A stretch of DNA of 64,000 bases from Neckera pumila (Eukaryota > Streptophyta > Bryopsida > Hypnales > Neckeraceae). The notes under the pieces are model-generated. The model searched no databases. It saw nothing but the letters and a program-made list of their open reading frames with translations, and was not told where the DNA came from. Positions 48,541-61,480 of the stretch are shown in pieces. The DNA lies in contig OZ018413.1 of NCBI GenBank assembly GCA_963969595.1, forward strand, positions 7,996,211 to 8,060,210. The letters are read 5' to 3'. Positions within the stretch are counted from its first letter, which is position 1. Every line of letters starts with the position of its first letter. Position numbers and translations under genes: made by a program.

Positions 48541-50360
48541 GTTACTCTAAATTGGTCTGTCAAATGAGAATATAGCAAACTGCCAATTGCATTGGAAAGT
48601 GTACCATAATGATTTGTGTTAAATATTGTATTAACAACAAGAAGTACAATCCTTCCGAACAAAGTTACCAGAGGATGGTCATATGAGTGTGATCTTGTGA
48701 TAAATTTCTTTCAGAAATAGGGTATGCGAATGAGTCTGTGTTGATGAAATATCTTCACTCAGTAGGTGAGACACTAAGTATGACAATTCTCTGCAGGTAG
48801 TGATATTGATTTTATTCTTCATATTAATTGCCCTGACTTGGGGAGATAAGTATTGAAAAATGTAAATTACGTCATTTGTCAATCCATATCATCAGAGGCC
48901 ATCGGTACATAACAAGAACGCACTTCCATTCGAAGCCACTGCTAGTTACGAACAATAAATGGGGCCAGTTTATTCACACAAAAGGAACTGAAGGGTGGTC
49001 ATCGACATGACTTTGGATGCAGAAGCCTTCAAGGCTATGTGATTGACAGCATGGAGACCTTGAATTTGCCATGTCTCCTTGAATTTGCTTCCCTTTCTGT
49101 TGCTTCATCCGTAAAGGTGTAGGAAGTAACCAGTTTATGCCACTATTGGAACCATTTTTGCTGCACCGAGCATGTTTTTTTCTGGTCCAATATCATTGTC
49201 ATGACCTTGTTAGTAAGGAGGCAGATACGCAATAAAGTTTGATGAAGATTTTGACGTATGAAGATCTCAACTCTGCAAAACAATTTATCCATTGATGATA
49301 TATACTTGGCAATATTGAGAAGTTCCTGACCTTGGTGGCTCAGGACCTCATATTTGCTTCACAAGAGGTCAACATTGCAAACCTATTAGCTTACACACGC
49401 TGTACTTCATAAAAAGATTTGTAGCTCCTGTTTAGAGTAAGAGCTGAAGAAGAATTGTATGCTCTGGAGCGGCAGTTTGGAGCGGGAGGCAGGGATGAGG
49501 GCCCAACGCACATGTTAGATTTCCCACCCGTCATCCGCCTGACCAGGTGGCAGGGCACCATTTGTTGGCGCGGGAATTCCGGGTGGATGGCACTGGCTAG
49601 AAGGGCTTCCCACGCACTTGAGCCCAACGCTACACCACGTCACGCCAAGAGACAAAATATGCAAGCATACTGTAGCTGTGTAAAAAAATCAGATTCTCGA
49701 TTCTTGAATCTATTCATTTTCAAATTAGATTGGACACACTACGTAAAAGTTACTAGAAGCTCTTCCTTGAAAATTAATAAAAAAAAATTCCATGGCATCT
49801 TTAATTTCGAAAATGGTAGCCTAATCATACGAAAAAAAAATTGAAATGAAAAAGACCTTGCAATATGAACTGCAAAATGAACATGAACTGTGAACTAATC
49901 AAACACTGAAATTTAAGAATCCACCAATAACACCTGCAATGCAAAACTCATTGTGAACCCTAATCATGCACGAATTTCATTTTTCAATCCTATAAAATTT
50001 CTGACAACTGTAACGAAGCAAGAATTAAAGGAAATTGTGAAGAATTAGTGAATCGAGAACAAGAAAACTTGTCATTATCCCTATCAAATGGAGTAAATTG
50101 GTATCATCAAACAGTGTTATTGCTTAAGCAAATAAAACTCACGTTAATTCCATTTCCACAATTCCATTTGTATTGCAAATGCAAAATATTGAAATTTTGT
50201 GTATTGCAAATATTTTTAATGTTCAAACTCAAAGTCAATGAAACATTTTAGTGAAAAGTGCGTTTCAACTTTGGAAACTCATAAGTAATTCCTCAAGAAG
50301 TCCTAAAAATATGAAACGACTTGGTTAGACACCAATTCCATTTCTCTTCCTACTAAAATT
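48541..50360. other. Intergenic DNA with a small GC-rich island
   Basis: 49455-49660 is clearly GC-richer than its flanks and has open frames on both strands (plus 49455-49844), but no recognisable protein. The remainder is AT-rich and empty. It could belong to the 5' side of the F-box locus. Confidence 0.4.
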
Positions 50361-50374
50361 TACTGAAATTGAAA

Positions 50375-50582
50375 AGGCAATCAGCACTGCGCGGGCTCGA
50401 GAGCAGGAAAAGGAGGCGGGGACGGGAGCCGGGGAAGGGACCCACAGAGCTGCCACGCAGACCCGCATTAAGCTCCAATGGGGGTACTTGACGTCTCGCT
50501 TTGCTGCCAAGCATCCCAAATCTAAGCTTATTAGGAGCAGCTTCGCATTCCTCACTTGGGAATCGATCAGTAACCCATGTCG
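50375..50582 (+). other. Possible exon, product unknown
   Basis: A GC-rich open stretch ends at a strong donor CG|GTGAGT (50582/50583). Its frame reads AISTARAREQEKEAGTGAGE, then RAATQTRIKLQWGYLTSRFA and AFLTWESISNP. It is not recognised. It may be a leading exon of the F-box gene 1 kb downstream or of an unrelated gene. 50583-51613 holds no other clear exon. Confidence 0.3.
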
Positions 50583-51613
50583 GTGAGTTCTCTTGCTTCT
50601 CCTTTGTAAAGTGCTGGCCATAGCGAAGTTCCTTCTCTCTTTAATGAACTGATCTCTCTTTGAATGTTAAAATGCTAGCTATGAGGCCTGTGCGTATATT
50701 AGTTGAATGTGCATATCTTTCCACTCCATAAGTAGCTGCCTGCAGATGTAACGATGTAAGGTCTCTTGTGGGGTTGCTCATATCCATATGGCTGCTGTTC
50801 ATATTAGCTCGCTCCTCATTGTGTGCTGAAAATCAGGTGATGCTTTATACAACAGAAGGAAGAAGAACGCTGTCAAGCTGGGATTTGAAATTTTAGGTGG
50901 AGAGCGGTTCCAGGTGATTTCGCATTTTCGTAATCAACTGTTTGTAGATGATGCATTGCTGTTTGATTCGTTGTCTTTAAAGATCTCGCTTGGGTCGATC
51001 CTTAAACCCTAAACCCTGGGGTGGGGTTCACGTAGCCTCTTTGTATCGACCAGCTGGGCAAGGTGTCATCAACGGGGCAAGGTGTCTTTGTAACGGAGAA
51101 TTGCTGCCAATTATTGAGCGCAACTGTTTTCGGTTGTTCGAGATTGTGTAATGCCCTGATTGTGCACTTTGCTTTGAAAATTTACACCTAAACCTAGGTC
51201 GTGCATTAGGCGTAAATTCTTATCCTGTGGATTTTGCACAAAATGATAATCAAAGATATTGGGAAAGGATGTGGATGCCTGTCTCCCCCTTCTAGCGGAC
51301 ATTATTTAGCAGACTAAAACTCAATTCCAGTACAATCAGACCTCTTCAATTCGAGGTTCTCTGCCATGACATTCTGGAGTATCCTGCACATATTAAGAGT
51401 ATCATTAATTGTAGGACTCTTGTCAAGCATTTAAATTATGTCACAGTTAAGTTTTTGGTACCCACGCAAGCTCTTTCAGCAGTGCCGGATGTAATATTGA
51501 ACGTTTCCCACGAGGGATGGAACAAGAAAGTAGATGAAGTTCACATGGTTTTGTGCCATTTCGACATATTTGGTGGTAAAATTCTTGCTCATGGTTTGTT
51601 TGCTTCTTTTAGG

Positions 51614-52825
51614 ATGTCTTGTACAACTTTGAAGAGGACGGCCTTGGTGTTGGAGGATTTGGAGCCTGATCTATGGGGAACTCTCACACCTGGTCTCTTG
51701 GACCTTGTGTTCCTTCGTCTTCCTGTTGCTCAAATGAGTCAGCTTCGCCTTCTTTCCAAGCTCTGGAAGGCAGCCATTGATTCGGTAGAATCAGAATTTA
51801 ACCTGTTGCTTGAAGACAAAATTTAACCAAACCTGTTTGGTCTCATAGGGATGAAGTCGCTGCGGTCTGTGCCGTGTGCATGTGTATGGATGTTTGATGT
51901 GAACCAAGACCAATGGTGTGTTCGTGAGATCGATCGTTCAGTTGTTGGGAAGTTCACAATGGGTGCAGCCGATGGAGGACTGGTTTGTTTTGTTTCCACG
52001 ACTACGAAGGCCCCCCTGACTATAGTTGTGATGAACCCGTTAACAGGAAGGAAACTTGAGCTTCCTCATTTACTCTGCATCCACGATGTGGTGCCCACCG
52101 TTCAGCCCTCGATGTTGCATCTCAAGATGAACCGGAAAAACAATCATTATCTGGTTCTTTTTGTGGGCTACATACAAAGTGATAACAAGGGTCTCTTAGT
52201 TCAAGTGTATGACTCTTGGACCAAAGAGTGGAGCATAGTGGGATCAAGAGAGAAGTCATGGGGTTGCATTATAGGGTGCAGGTATGCTTGGAGTAATGTC
52301 GAGGATTGTGACGATGGAAGTCGGACTAATAACGGTGATTGTTACGATGGACATTGCCTAGGTCCATGTCTGTATGACTTTGCACAAGAAGAGCTGTGCC
52401 TTTATAATGTCGACCGTGAGCCTTCGACAATGAGTTATGCGATGTTCCAGGACCAGCTTTTTGTTTTGCGCACAGAGGAACGTGAAGACCATTCCAATTT
52501 GGTTGAGGATCCTAAAAGTATGTACATTATTTCCGAGTGTTGTCTTCGGCAAAATGCAGCTGCTTGGGTGGAACGGGGAACCCACAGTTGCAAGCCTTTT
52601 GATGGCTATCCAGAGGACGACCACTATTTCTTTTTGCGTGCATGCAACGGGTATTTGATGGTCATGGCCCATACTTGTGGGCCTATTGATAAATATCGGC
52701 ATGTGTGGCTATACAACTTGTCTACCTACAATTGGCAAGTCCTTCCGGACATACCTGGATTTGACCATTTCTCTCGTGATGAGGACATCTTGATGTGCGA
52801 ACTTCGGTGGAGTGCTACACCGTGA
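51614..52825 (+). pseudogene. F-box protein gene with one in-frame stop
   Basis: F-box proteins recruit substrates to SCF ubiquitin ligases. The ATG at 51614 follows a good acceptor (TTCTTTTAG at 51612). Residues about 19-62 form an F-box (DLWGTLTPGLLDLVFLRLPV, then QLRLLSKLWKAAIDS). Then TAA at 51824-51826 interrupts, and the same frame resumes without shift to a TGA at 52823-52825. It has AGCVIII-unrelated, kelch/FBA-like content: WMFDVNQDQWCVREID, IVVMNPLTGRKLELP and, near the end, HVWLYNLSTYNWQVLPDIPG. 403 codons in all is a normal F-box/kelch length. Without readthrough or sequence error, only a 70-residue F-box stub is made, or, from ATG 51851, a 324-residue C-terminal part lacking the F-box. 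Confidence 0.75.
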
Positions 52826-53689
52826 ACATGTTGGTGTGGGGTTGGCAGTGAAGCCAAGCGAAGGAGTGGAGCTATTTCAAGGATTTCAGTTTCCAATGGC
52901 ACGCAACAGATTTGGGTGATGAGTCTTCTTGTGACTTCGTGTTCGCTTGTGAATAGTGTGGGAGCATTGTTGGAGGCTCAGTTTTGTGAGTGGTCTGCAG
53001 TTTCGAGGGCGGCTCTGGATTCGTTCACTTTATTATGCGGTTGTTTGATTTACCTGCTGCAGGCGCAGTAGAGGAAGACTTGGGTGCTTGACCGAGGATG
53101 GCAGGGTTCGCGGTAGCCCTGGATGTGAATTTTTGAGTCCATATAATATTACAGGCATTTTTGCTGAATTCTGGGAATCTGAGAAGTGTGGATGCTGCGT
53201 TCTATCTTCTGACAGTACGTGTTGTGAGTGAGTGTTTTTTGAATGTGGTGTCTAGCTCATTGATTGAATTATGTGTGTCTGTGCATGCTAGCTGGTTTTG
53301 TTTGCACTTCATTGAGTCTCTGTTGTGATGTGGATGAGGCTGCATGTCCTTTGCGTTTCCTGGTGTGGTGTCTGTGGATTGGGCTTTCTGTTGTGTTGTG
53401 CCTGATGATCGAGATTCATCGAGTGCTGATAAACATCTATTTTTCTGTCAATTGTTTTATCCTAGTGATTTCTGTCGTCGGGCGTTCGTTTTGGCAACTG
53501 CGATGTTGCTTTCCCATTTGTGGATGTGACAAGGGTCTGATGCATCGTTGTTGCGATTGGTCTGGTTTCGATGTCTGTCCAACAATAGAGCAATTCTTTT
53601 CCTGTGTGGATTGCACGATTCGTCAGTAAGAAGTGGTTTTATTTGCTGTTAACCCTCTCACCTCCTGGTTTTTTGAGGTGGGGCCTCGT
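52826..53689 (+). other. Downstream flank of the F-box locus
   Basis: Moderately GC-balanced, T/G-rich on +, possibly a long 3'UTR. Open frames at 53264-53629 are Cys-rich and resemble no family. Nothing else seen. Confidence 0.4.
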
Positions 53690-53989
53690 CTGATTCAAGC
53701 CATCGTTTTCCTATGTTGACACCTATATATAATTTATTAGTATTGCCCCAACCCCTCTCATGATTGCACAGCAATGGCAAATTTCCAACACGGATATAGC
53801 AGTGCCGTGGGATGCCTTCCACTGAATATAGCAGTACGCAGGAGATAAGACAAGTGACACAAGTCTTACATAGCTTTGAAGAAGACACTAATAAGTTAAT
53901 GGATTTTTGGAAAATCTTAAGGATGCCCAGTTTTAACAGGTTTCTAACAAGCTTAGATGTCGCCTCCACCTCCGTATGAATACTTATAT

Positions 53990-54877
53990 GGACAAGGATA
54001 TAGCAGTGCCGTGGATTGGTGGGCTCTTGGTAAGAACTGCAACTGAAGGACTTCCATCAGAATTGGACAGGTTTCAGATTTAGGGTTTAACTCCTCAAGA
54101 ACGTAGGATTCGTGGTTTAAGATGATCGTGTTGTGAGATGTAGAAGCTGAATTGGGACAAATTTTAATTCAAAGGAGCATTGCATTTTGGGATTGAAACA
54201 ATGAGATTAAAAGAGGGTCCACACATGACCTCCTTAAAAGTCCTAAACAGTTGGACCTCTTGGTCCTTTAGGAGTTTACCCTATATGGACGTTGAAGACT
54301 ACAACAGTGTCTGATGAATGACTTTCAATGGCTTTGAAGAAAACTCTAGAAACGAAGAATGCACCTGTTCATTTTGGACATTCTTGGATGACTACCTTGC
54401 TGATAGGGCTGCATCCTTTCAGGGTTAAGGTCTAAGTTTAGAGATTACGGTTCACTAGTTTTAACAAGGGTTAAGGTCTAAGTTTAAAGATTACGGTTCA
54501 CTAGTTTTAACAAGGTTTATGATATCTCTAGATGTCAATGGAGGGGGCTTTGTAGGAATACTTATGATCATAGGGATGCCTCGCAATGAAACGGGTCAAA
54601 AATTCTGTCTAGAATTTCCTGAAACCATTCAAGTTTCTGGGAACACTGCTTCTCATGAACAACTCGAATCCCACAGTAGGAAGTTTTCACTTTTAGGATT
54701 TGCTTTGCTTTTTGGGTTGTCCCCTCTCTCTCTCTCTTTCAAATTTGATCAATCTGGCACCCCTTGACTCTCCCAGGTATCTTGATACACGAGATGCTGT
54801 ATGGACGGACGCCATTTCGAGGGAAGAATCGACAAAGGACCTTCACCAATGTCCTTCAGAAGGACATCATCTTACCT
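53990..54877 (+). pseudogene. Partial phototropin pseudogene (exon 15 and start of exon 16)
   Basis: 53990-54029 matches the end of exon 15 (GQG.SSAVDWWAL, with CAT changed to TAT) and keeps its GTAAGA donor. 54777-54877 matches the start of exon 16 (GILI.EMLYGRTPFRGKNRQR and on to the DIILP position). The frame then breaks: the rest of exon 16 is deleted and a 31-bp piece of it (54886-54916) is present reverse-complemented. No upstream exons are present, so no kinase can be made. It lies in a direct segmental duplicate about 25.7 kb downstream of the source. Confidence 0.93.
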
Positions 54878-55688
54878 GTGAACTTGGCCTCAAACTCGTC
54901 CCATTCCAGCTCCTCGACATCTTTGCTTGGAATCTATTTCAGTGGTTCCCTCGAACTGATGTGTACTAGCTTTCCGTGCACAGAATGTGCCGCACAAAGC
55001 AACAGTAAAAGCTACCTGGATTTGGTGAAGTATATTATTGCTCGATCGCGGCCCATTGAAGCTGAGAAACAGAGACTTCGAATTTCAGAGTATCAGTGAC
55101 GACTCTCTAATCCCACAAACCAAGATCATTATGAAGTGGGTAGTCACCGCCTTCTCCTTCGTCTCGCTCGTAGCACCGTCGCAGTTGTGGATATGAACCA
55201 AGTAAACGCTTGACTCTCAGCTGTTGTCATTTGCGTGTGCTCATTATCCTCTGGAGCTAATTAAGTTTGATCCATCCTGAACTTGAGAAGCTCCCGAACC
55301 CTCATCTGGATACTATCGACCACCCTAAGGCTTTGTCAAGTTTGTGGATGTGCGGCCCAAAGACAGGGAGTAGTACTTTTGTATGGAAAGTAGGAAGGAG
55401 AATGATCCCATTTACTACCCTCTCTGCTGCAGTGCACTGTACATGATTGAGATTGCAGACCATGAAAAGCTTGTTGCAATTTTCCTTTTTTCCATTGTTA
55501 ATACAAAGTGTTTTCAAGTGAGTTGTACATGCATCGCGATTCAGGCAGATGGATTGCTTCTAATCTTCCCTGCCGCCACCTCCTTTTGTTTTGGTGATTG
55601 TTGTTCGTATATGCTGTTATTTTTGGTTTATTATACTGGTACGCTCGACTTATTACCACATGAAGATGAGTGGGCTGCCATTTATTAC

Positions 55689-56220
55689 TAAGGTAAACTA
55701 CACCTAAAATTGCACAAATAATCAACTCAGCGTATATGGTTTGCATAATACATTGAAATGTCCGTAGTAAAAAGGGGATTTGAGATTCTCTTAGAATGTA
55801 TTTTTTGGACACTAGATGAGTAAACGACGAATTTTCAAAAGTACTGAAAATAGGATTTAGGGTAATCAATTGTAGACTTGCATGAATAGTGGAAGTACAT
55901 TTTAAGCAAGAATCTAGTCTATGCGGTTTTATGAAGAAGTTGAAATTAGATGTACATTGAATAGTGCAATTAGGTTGCCCCAGACTAATATCTTGACATT
56001 CACACTATATCAATATCAAAGTTACTGTAGAAGGGTGAAGTGACGTAAAGAAACATGTATGCTATATGGGTTGGTAGCCTGATTTGTGGCTCCATGAGAA
56101 TGGCTTGTGCTTCCATTTGAACAAGTCAACGAGTCATGAGGTAACATGAAGTTACTTCTATGGGATAAAGCAACCTAATTGTCAAGGCAACCCAATTGCA
56201 CTATTTAGTGTAGTTACCTT
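55689..56220. mobile_element. MITE with TAAGGTAACTACAC termini, copy B
   Basis: It begins TAAGGTAAACTACACCTAAA and ends TTTAGTGTAGTTACCTTA. TAC stands on both sides and may be a 3-bp target duplication. It lies inside the segmental duplicate and is absent from the source copy, so it inserted after the duplication. Confidence 0.82.
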
Positions 56221-56990
56221 ATACTGTTGCTGACTTGTTGTGGTACTAGCTAACTTCACAAGAGATGTGAATGGACTTTCTTTTTGGCTCTTATTTGCTA
56301 TGCTTCATGATATCCCCAAGTGTAGTTATATGATTCCCACATTGATGTTTTTGTTGTCCTTTCGCATTGTTTCTGGTTGTCTCTCCATATGCTTGCAAGT
56401 TAATTATAAGTGGTCCTTTGAAAACAAGTGCAACATTCTCAAATCTTTGATCATGCCCCTTTGACAACAATTGCGACATTCTCCAATCTCTTATATTTAT
56501 TTGGATTAGTAATGATAATTCTAGGTTGTCACCAAATTGAGGCATGCATTCCTCAAAGTCCACACTTGAATACCTTTACAAAAGTGAAAGGAAATACTTC
56601 ACTCATAAAAAAATCTATGTGAATTGGAAGAATCTTATGCAACTTATGTTTATTGAATTGTGCTAAAGAATAAAACTATTCTTTGATTAATATGATTTCA
56701 GTTCTACTTGAGTTAATAGTTAATCTTCCAAATGACCTCTAAATCCTATCAAGATCATCAATTCATATCCAAGATCATCAATTTGTTGTTGGACATTCAA
56801 TGTTAGATTGATCTTTACTTTTATATTGACACAAGATGAGTGCCTAAACTTTGATACAATTAAGGAATTTCTCTAAATGCTTACCATTTGGAATTCTTTA
56901 TGATGTCTTGGTGGCTAAAAGACAACCATTTATTCTTAAAACTTCTCCTACCTTTGTAAATCATTCTCTTAAAATGACCATGTTAGAATA

Positions 56991-57440
56991 GTGAAAACTA
57001 TGGTAAATGAAACTCAATCCACTCAAACTAACATCCTTAAAAAATCGCGAAGAAATGGGTGGACAAGAACACTTTCAACACAACTCAATCAAAAAGGAGA
57101 TTTGCATGTCAAGTCATCAACTCCCCAAGAGAAAACAAAATTGGGCAAAAAGTCTTCAAGGCCTGGTGGCATTATGGGTTTGGTTCATGACTACACCCAC
57201 AAAATTCCTTCTTTCTATCGTCCATTAAGGCAAATTATTCCACCTTTGAAAGTAGTTCAAACAACACAAACTTCACAGCATGGATCTCATACATATTCTC
57301 CCCGTAATGAATACGATATTTCACATTTAGAATATCAAGGCAAGACTACCTCTGAGCTTCCCAATAGACCTTCAAGTTCAATCTCATCTCTGAGGTACAT
57401 TCAACTTCTTCTAAAGACACTCTCTGTAATTAAGGTATGA
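56991..57440 (+). pseudogene. 149-codon open frame of unknown family in the duplicate
   Basis: I do not recognise this protein. It is Lys/Thr/Ser-rich at its start and contains LVHDYTHKIPSFYRPLRQII in the middle. The source copy at 33304-33600 encodes the same peptide but is broken by a one-base shift and stops, so an ancestral coding frame is likely. No ATG-proximal signals or domain are visible, and a decayed transposon gene is the simplest reading. The last about 45 bases lie beyond the duplicated block. Confidence 0.3.
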
Positions 57441-60400
57441 TCACCTTAAGCCAAACAAAATATATCTATGACAAGCATTATTGTATATTAGAGAATTCTC
57501 TTTTTTTAATCACATAAAGACAAATTGCAACTAAAGTTGGGCAAAGTCTAAGAGAGACATTTGGTATATGCAAAAGTTATAAAAGGTCAAAGTTGGATTG
57601 GTAGATTTTCTAAAACTTGTGACCTATTTTTAATGTCTATATATATTAGTGTACAACAAGCATCTACTTATCCTCTAAGGTTTAGGGACCTTGCATTTTG
57701 GAACATGTTATGATTTGAGTGATCCTATCCAAGACACTATGTACCCTCAAAATTTGTCACATATATACTTAAACAATTGCTTACAAATCAAAGTGTAAAC
57801 TTACAAACAAGTGCATTTAGAACCCTATTTGTCCTTTAAAGGCAATATCATTAGAGATGGTTCTTTTTAGTGATATTTGCACGGTTCAATATTTTGCACC
57901 AAGTTCTTTGTTGGCTTTGGACCAAAGGGCAAGAGGCATTGCATTGACAAAAGCTATTATTGAGGAAGTTTGAGTATGACTTTACTTGAAAAAAAAGCCA
58001 TTACTACATTGTCATAGTTTCTCATAGTGTACTTACTTGTTCTTTGTGCACTAATGATTGTTATAAATAAGAAAGGGATTGTTTACAAAAGTAGTAGATT
58101 TTTTATACATACATCAATATCTATCAATATTTATCAATTTTTCATTCATTTAAAAACATTTGCTTTACAAATTTACATTATACAACAACATGTCATAGAA
58201 TTTAATTAGAACAATCTAAAATGTATTGCCACATTTTTGGAACCTTCAGTTAGCAATTCTGGACCTCAATGTACAGGTGGAATCAACAAATGGAGGATGT
58301 TTTGAATAAAAATTTTAAATTATTGTGATCTAAAATTAGTCAAATAACACAAGACTTGCAAGAAATTACAAGCCAAATAGATAATTTGAGTACATCTATA
58401 AGCATTTTAACCAATATGCAAGGTCTTTTAGTTGAAAAGGTAGTTGCATGTAAAGTAAAACAAAATAGTCCCAAAATTCTAGTTTCTAGATGAAATAATT
58501 ATTCACCAAAGGTTCACAAGGAATATTTTGGTGAATTCATATTAGCCTTTTGACCGCTTAAAGACCAAAGGGTAGTCCAAATTTCCAAAATTAATAAAAG
58601 ATATTATATAATTTAAAAAAATAAAAAATTTAATGATGATTTTCAAAAAGTATATGTAAAATATGATCTATAGATTATTTCCATATGGTTAGATTATCTA
58701 GTACACCAACCACTATTTTTCAATAAAATTTGAAGTCAAAAATTGAAAATTTCTTGTAAAATCAACTGTAAATAGAATATTTTGATTTCACAAGAATTTT
58801 TTTTTCTATGTTCAAAATATTGAATTTTTATTTAGTATAGTAATTTTTGAATATTTTACTTTTAATCTTTTATTCATGTCACTTTTGAATGGCTATTCTT
58901 TAAATGATACAATTGCTTTTTAGACCTTTTGGTACCTTTTGGAATATAAAATATTTGCAAAGCAAAAGTCCTTTGAATTTATAATGTACAAATGCTAATA
59001 ACTAACAAGAAGAAAATTCAAAAAGATCCGTGGATAAAAAAAAAAAAATTTGTATACTTGGGATGTATTGTATTCATCCATTGTTTAGAATTTGAACCTC
59101 TAGTCCTTAAAGTATTAAGAGTTAAGAAGAGATGGATAAGTTTATGTATATAATTTTGAAATTATAGAATTTTATTAATATTTGATGGTACAAATGGATT
59201 TTGTTTTGTCATTGCTTTTTTTGTATAATGATAGAATTTAGTCCTAAATTTGATATTCTCTACACAGTAGAAACTTGAATATTCCTATCTATTCAAAAAA
59301 AAGCTATGGTCTTAGCAAATATTCAATGTTTTTTAACTACAAGCCTAATCTTATATCTTATTGAACGAAACCAACTGCCTGTTAGTGTTTCTATTGTGAT
59401 AATTTTCATTATTAATTTCCAATGGATTTAGGAGTTTTTAGATTTAAAAAAATATATATATTAAAGTATAAAATTGGTAATTCTATACATAAAAATAAAT
59501 TATTAATAAAAAATTTCAGTTTCCAAAATTATTATTAAAAATATTGTCTAATTTATTTTTTATTATAAATATAGCAAAACATAGAATTCAACTCAATATT
59601 TAAAAAATTAAAGTTAATTTTTTAAATGAAATGTATTTGTATTATTTATATTATAAAGTATTTAAAAAATTGGATTTATTCACTATAAAATTTTAATAAA
59701 AAATTAAAAAAGTTAAAAAAATGTGGGTAGATGAAATAATAATTAGTAGTGTTTAGCCCTAAAGTATCCAATTAACCATTTGAGAGTTGTAAGTTGCCCA
59801 AAATTAGGCATTCCAACTTTATTAAGTCGATTAAAAAATAAATAATTTTCTCAATACAATGTTAACTTTATTCCAAAATAAAACCATTATAATAGATAAT
59901 TTTATGAAGAAAATAGCATAAAGTGGTCATTATTTGTCCAAAAAGAATTTTACTTTTAAGGGAAAGTAGTGATGTTTCCATCATCACTTCAAAATTATTT
60001 TTTTGCACAAATAAATTGAACATCTAGTTTTTTGTCATTCTAAGAGAATTTAAATGCTAAAATTTAAATTTGTCTTTTGGTGAGTTTTTGAATAAATTTT
60101 TTTCAAAATAGATTGAATGAAATCTATATATTTGGTGATGCTTAATTTATTGATTTCCATTCAAAATTATAAAAATTATAAAAAATCATATTTTATATCA
60201 CTTTTATGTTTTCTCTGCTACCTTGGGCCTTGGACCATTAGGTCCTAGCTTGCATTTCATTGCAATTAGAAATTTCTCTATATAGATTCTAATTGTAGAA
60301 TACATAAGTGACTTGATGATATTATAGTGAGTTTGATGTGGTATATATCCACCAGTGTACTTTGCAATTTATTTTGCACATTGCAAAGAAAGTAGAAATA

Positions 60401-61289
60401 TCTATGCATTGCTTAGTGAACTCTTCATATTTAATAGATATATGGAGATCAAAGGAAAAAAATTCAAGCAAAACAAACTTGACATGAACTAGATAATCTA
60501 ACCTTTTAAAAGTTTCATTGTAAACTTTGAATCAGATAGTTTATTGTTAACTTTTTAAAAGATAAACAAACAATCCAAATACAATTTGTAATACCAATTT
60601 ATACACTCCAAAAATATACCATATTGGAGTATATTAGAGAGTAGTTTATTTCTATAAGACATAAGTCCTCCCAAATCTAAGACCGTAACTGAAGGTGATT
60701 ATAGATAGTAATGATTTATTATTATTTACAAATGTAATATAAGTCTCAAAGCCTTTGACTTTGAGTTGGTAATTATTCTTACTCGTAGCGACAATAGACA
60801 AACAAAAAATCACTAAAAACATCAAGTGTAAATACATAAATGATTTAGATGATAAATATATATTTAAGTATTTATTATTTATTGTATATATCCCAAATGG
60901 TCTTTTGGTTATGCTTAACATTTTTGTCCCAAAATGATTTGATTGTTGTTCAAAAATGATCATTTTTGATCTTGAAGATTTAGTGAATGGATAACAACTT
61001 CCTTGAAATATTTAGAAATGGGTTGAAATAACATTATTTTTAACCTTAATTCTGAACATTTTATCCAACTAGAAGATCACTTTAGGATGGAGGTAGTATT
61101 TTATATTTTTAGTTTAACACCAGAAAAGATTATTTCATTTCCTAAAAGAATTATCACTAGTATTACTAAACTAATCTATTAAATATTAAGTGATCATTAT
61201 AATATAGAATAGTAAGAATCTTTTAATAAAGGTTTTCAATAAAGGTTGTTGAAACATGTTTTTTATTAAATAGTAATTCTCCCTTTCCT
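57441..61289. other. Very AT-rich intergenic DNA, nothing recognised
   Basis: A/T-dominated sequence with many stops in all frames. Frames at 58027-58209 and 60652-60963 (minus) are low-complexity and not supported. Confidence 0.6.
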
Positions 61290-61480
61290 AACTTTTTAAG
61301 GACCAAGGCCTTTCTCTCATCAAAAAACACTCAAAATTGTCAATTCTATTGCAAATTGCAAAATTTTGTTATTTTTGGCATATCTAACCATAGGATCTTG
61401 CACTAGACAAATATATAGACATGTGGAAGAAATTTTAAATTTTTTGCATAGATAGATTGCAAGATATCTACTTTTGAAGT
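61290..61480. repeat. Dispersed AT-rich repeat (inverted partner at 11690-11880)
   Basis: See 11690-11880. The segment TTGCATAGATAGATTGCAAG near 61446 also resembles TTTCTATCGCATGGAATGCA at 63472, so this may be the same broad family as 63400-63710. Confidence 0.6.

Larger units (their letters stand above)
53690..57396 (+). repeat. Segmental duplicate of 27.5-33.7 kb (phototropin 3' end and flank)
   Basis: From 53990 the sequence tracks 28230-29100, then 29790-30520, then 31030-31149, then 32694-33717 in the same order and strand. Identity is high by eye, with indels. Before it, 53820-53945 matches intron 13 (about 27543-27830) in inverted orientation: revcomp of GATAAGACAAGTGACACAAG fits 27800-27826. 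A short copy of the exon 15 phrase TAGCAGTGCCGTGG also occurs at 53800. The duplicate lacks the 31150-32693 element and has its own MITE at 55689-56220. Confidence 0.9.

Noticed and set aside
54519..55099. Second functional phototropin kinase
   Set aside because: It lacks all upstream exons, loses most of exon 16 and contains an inverted fragment.
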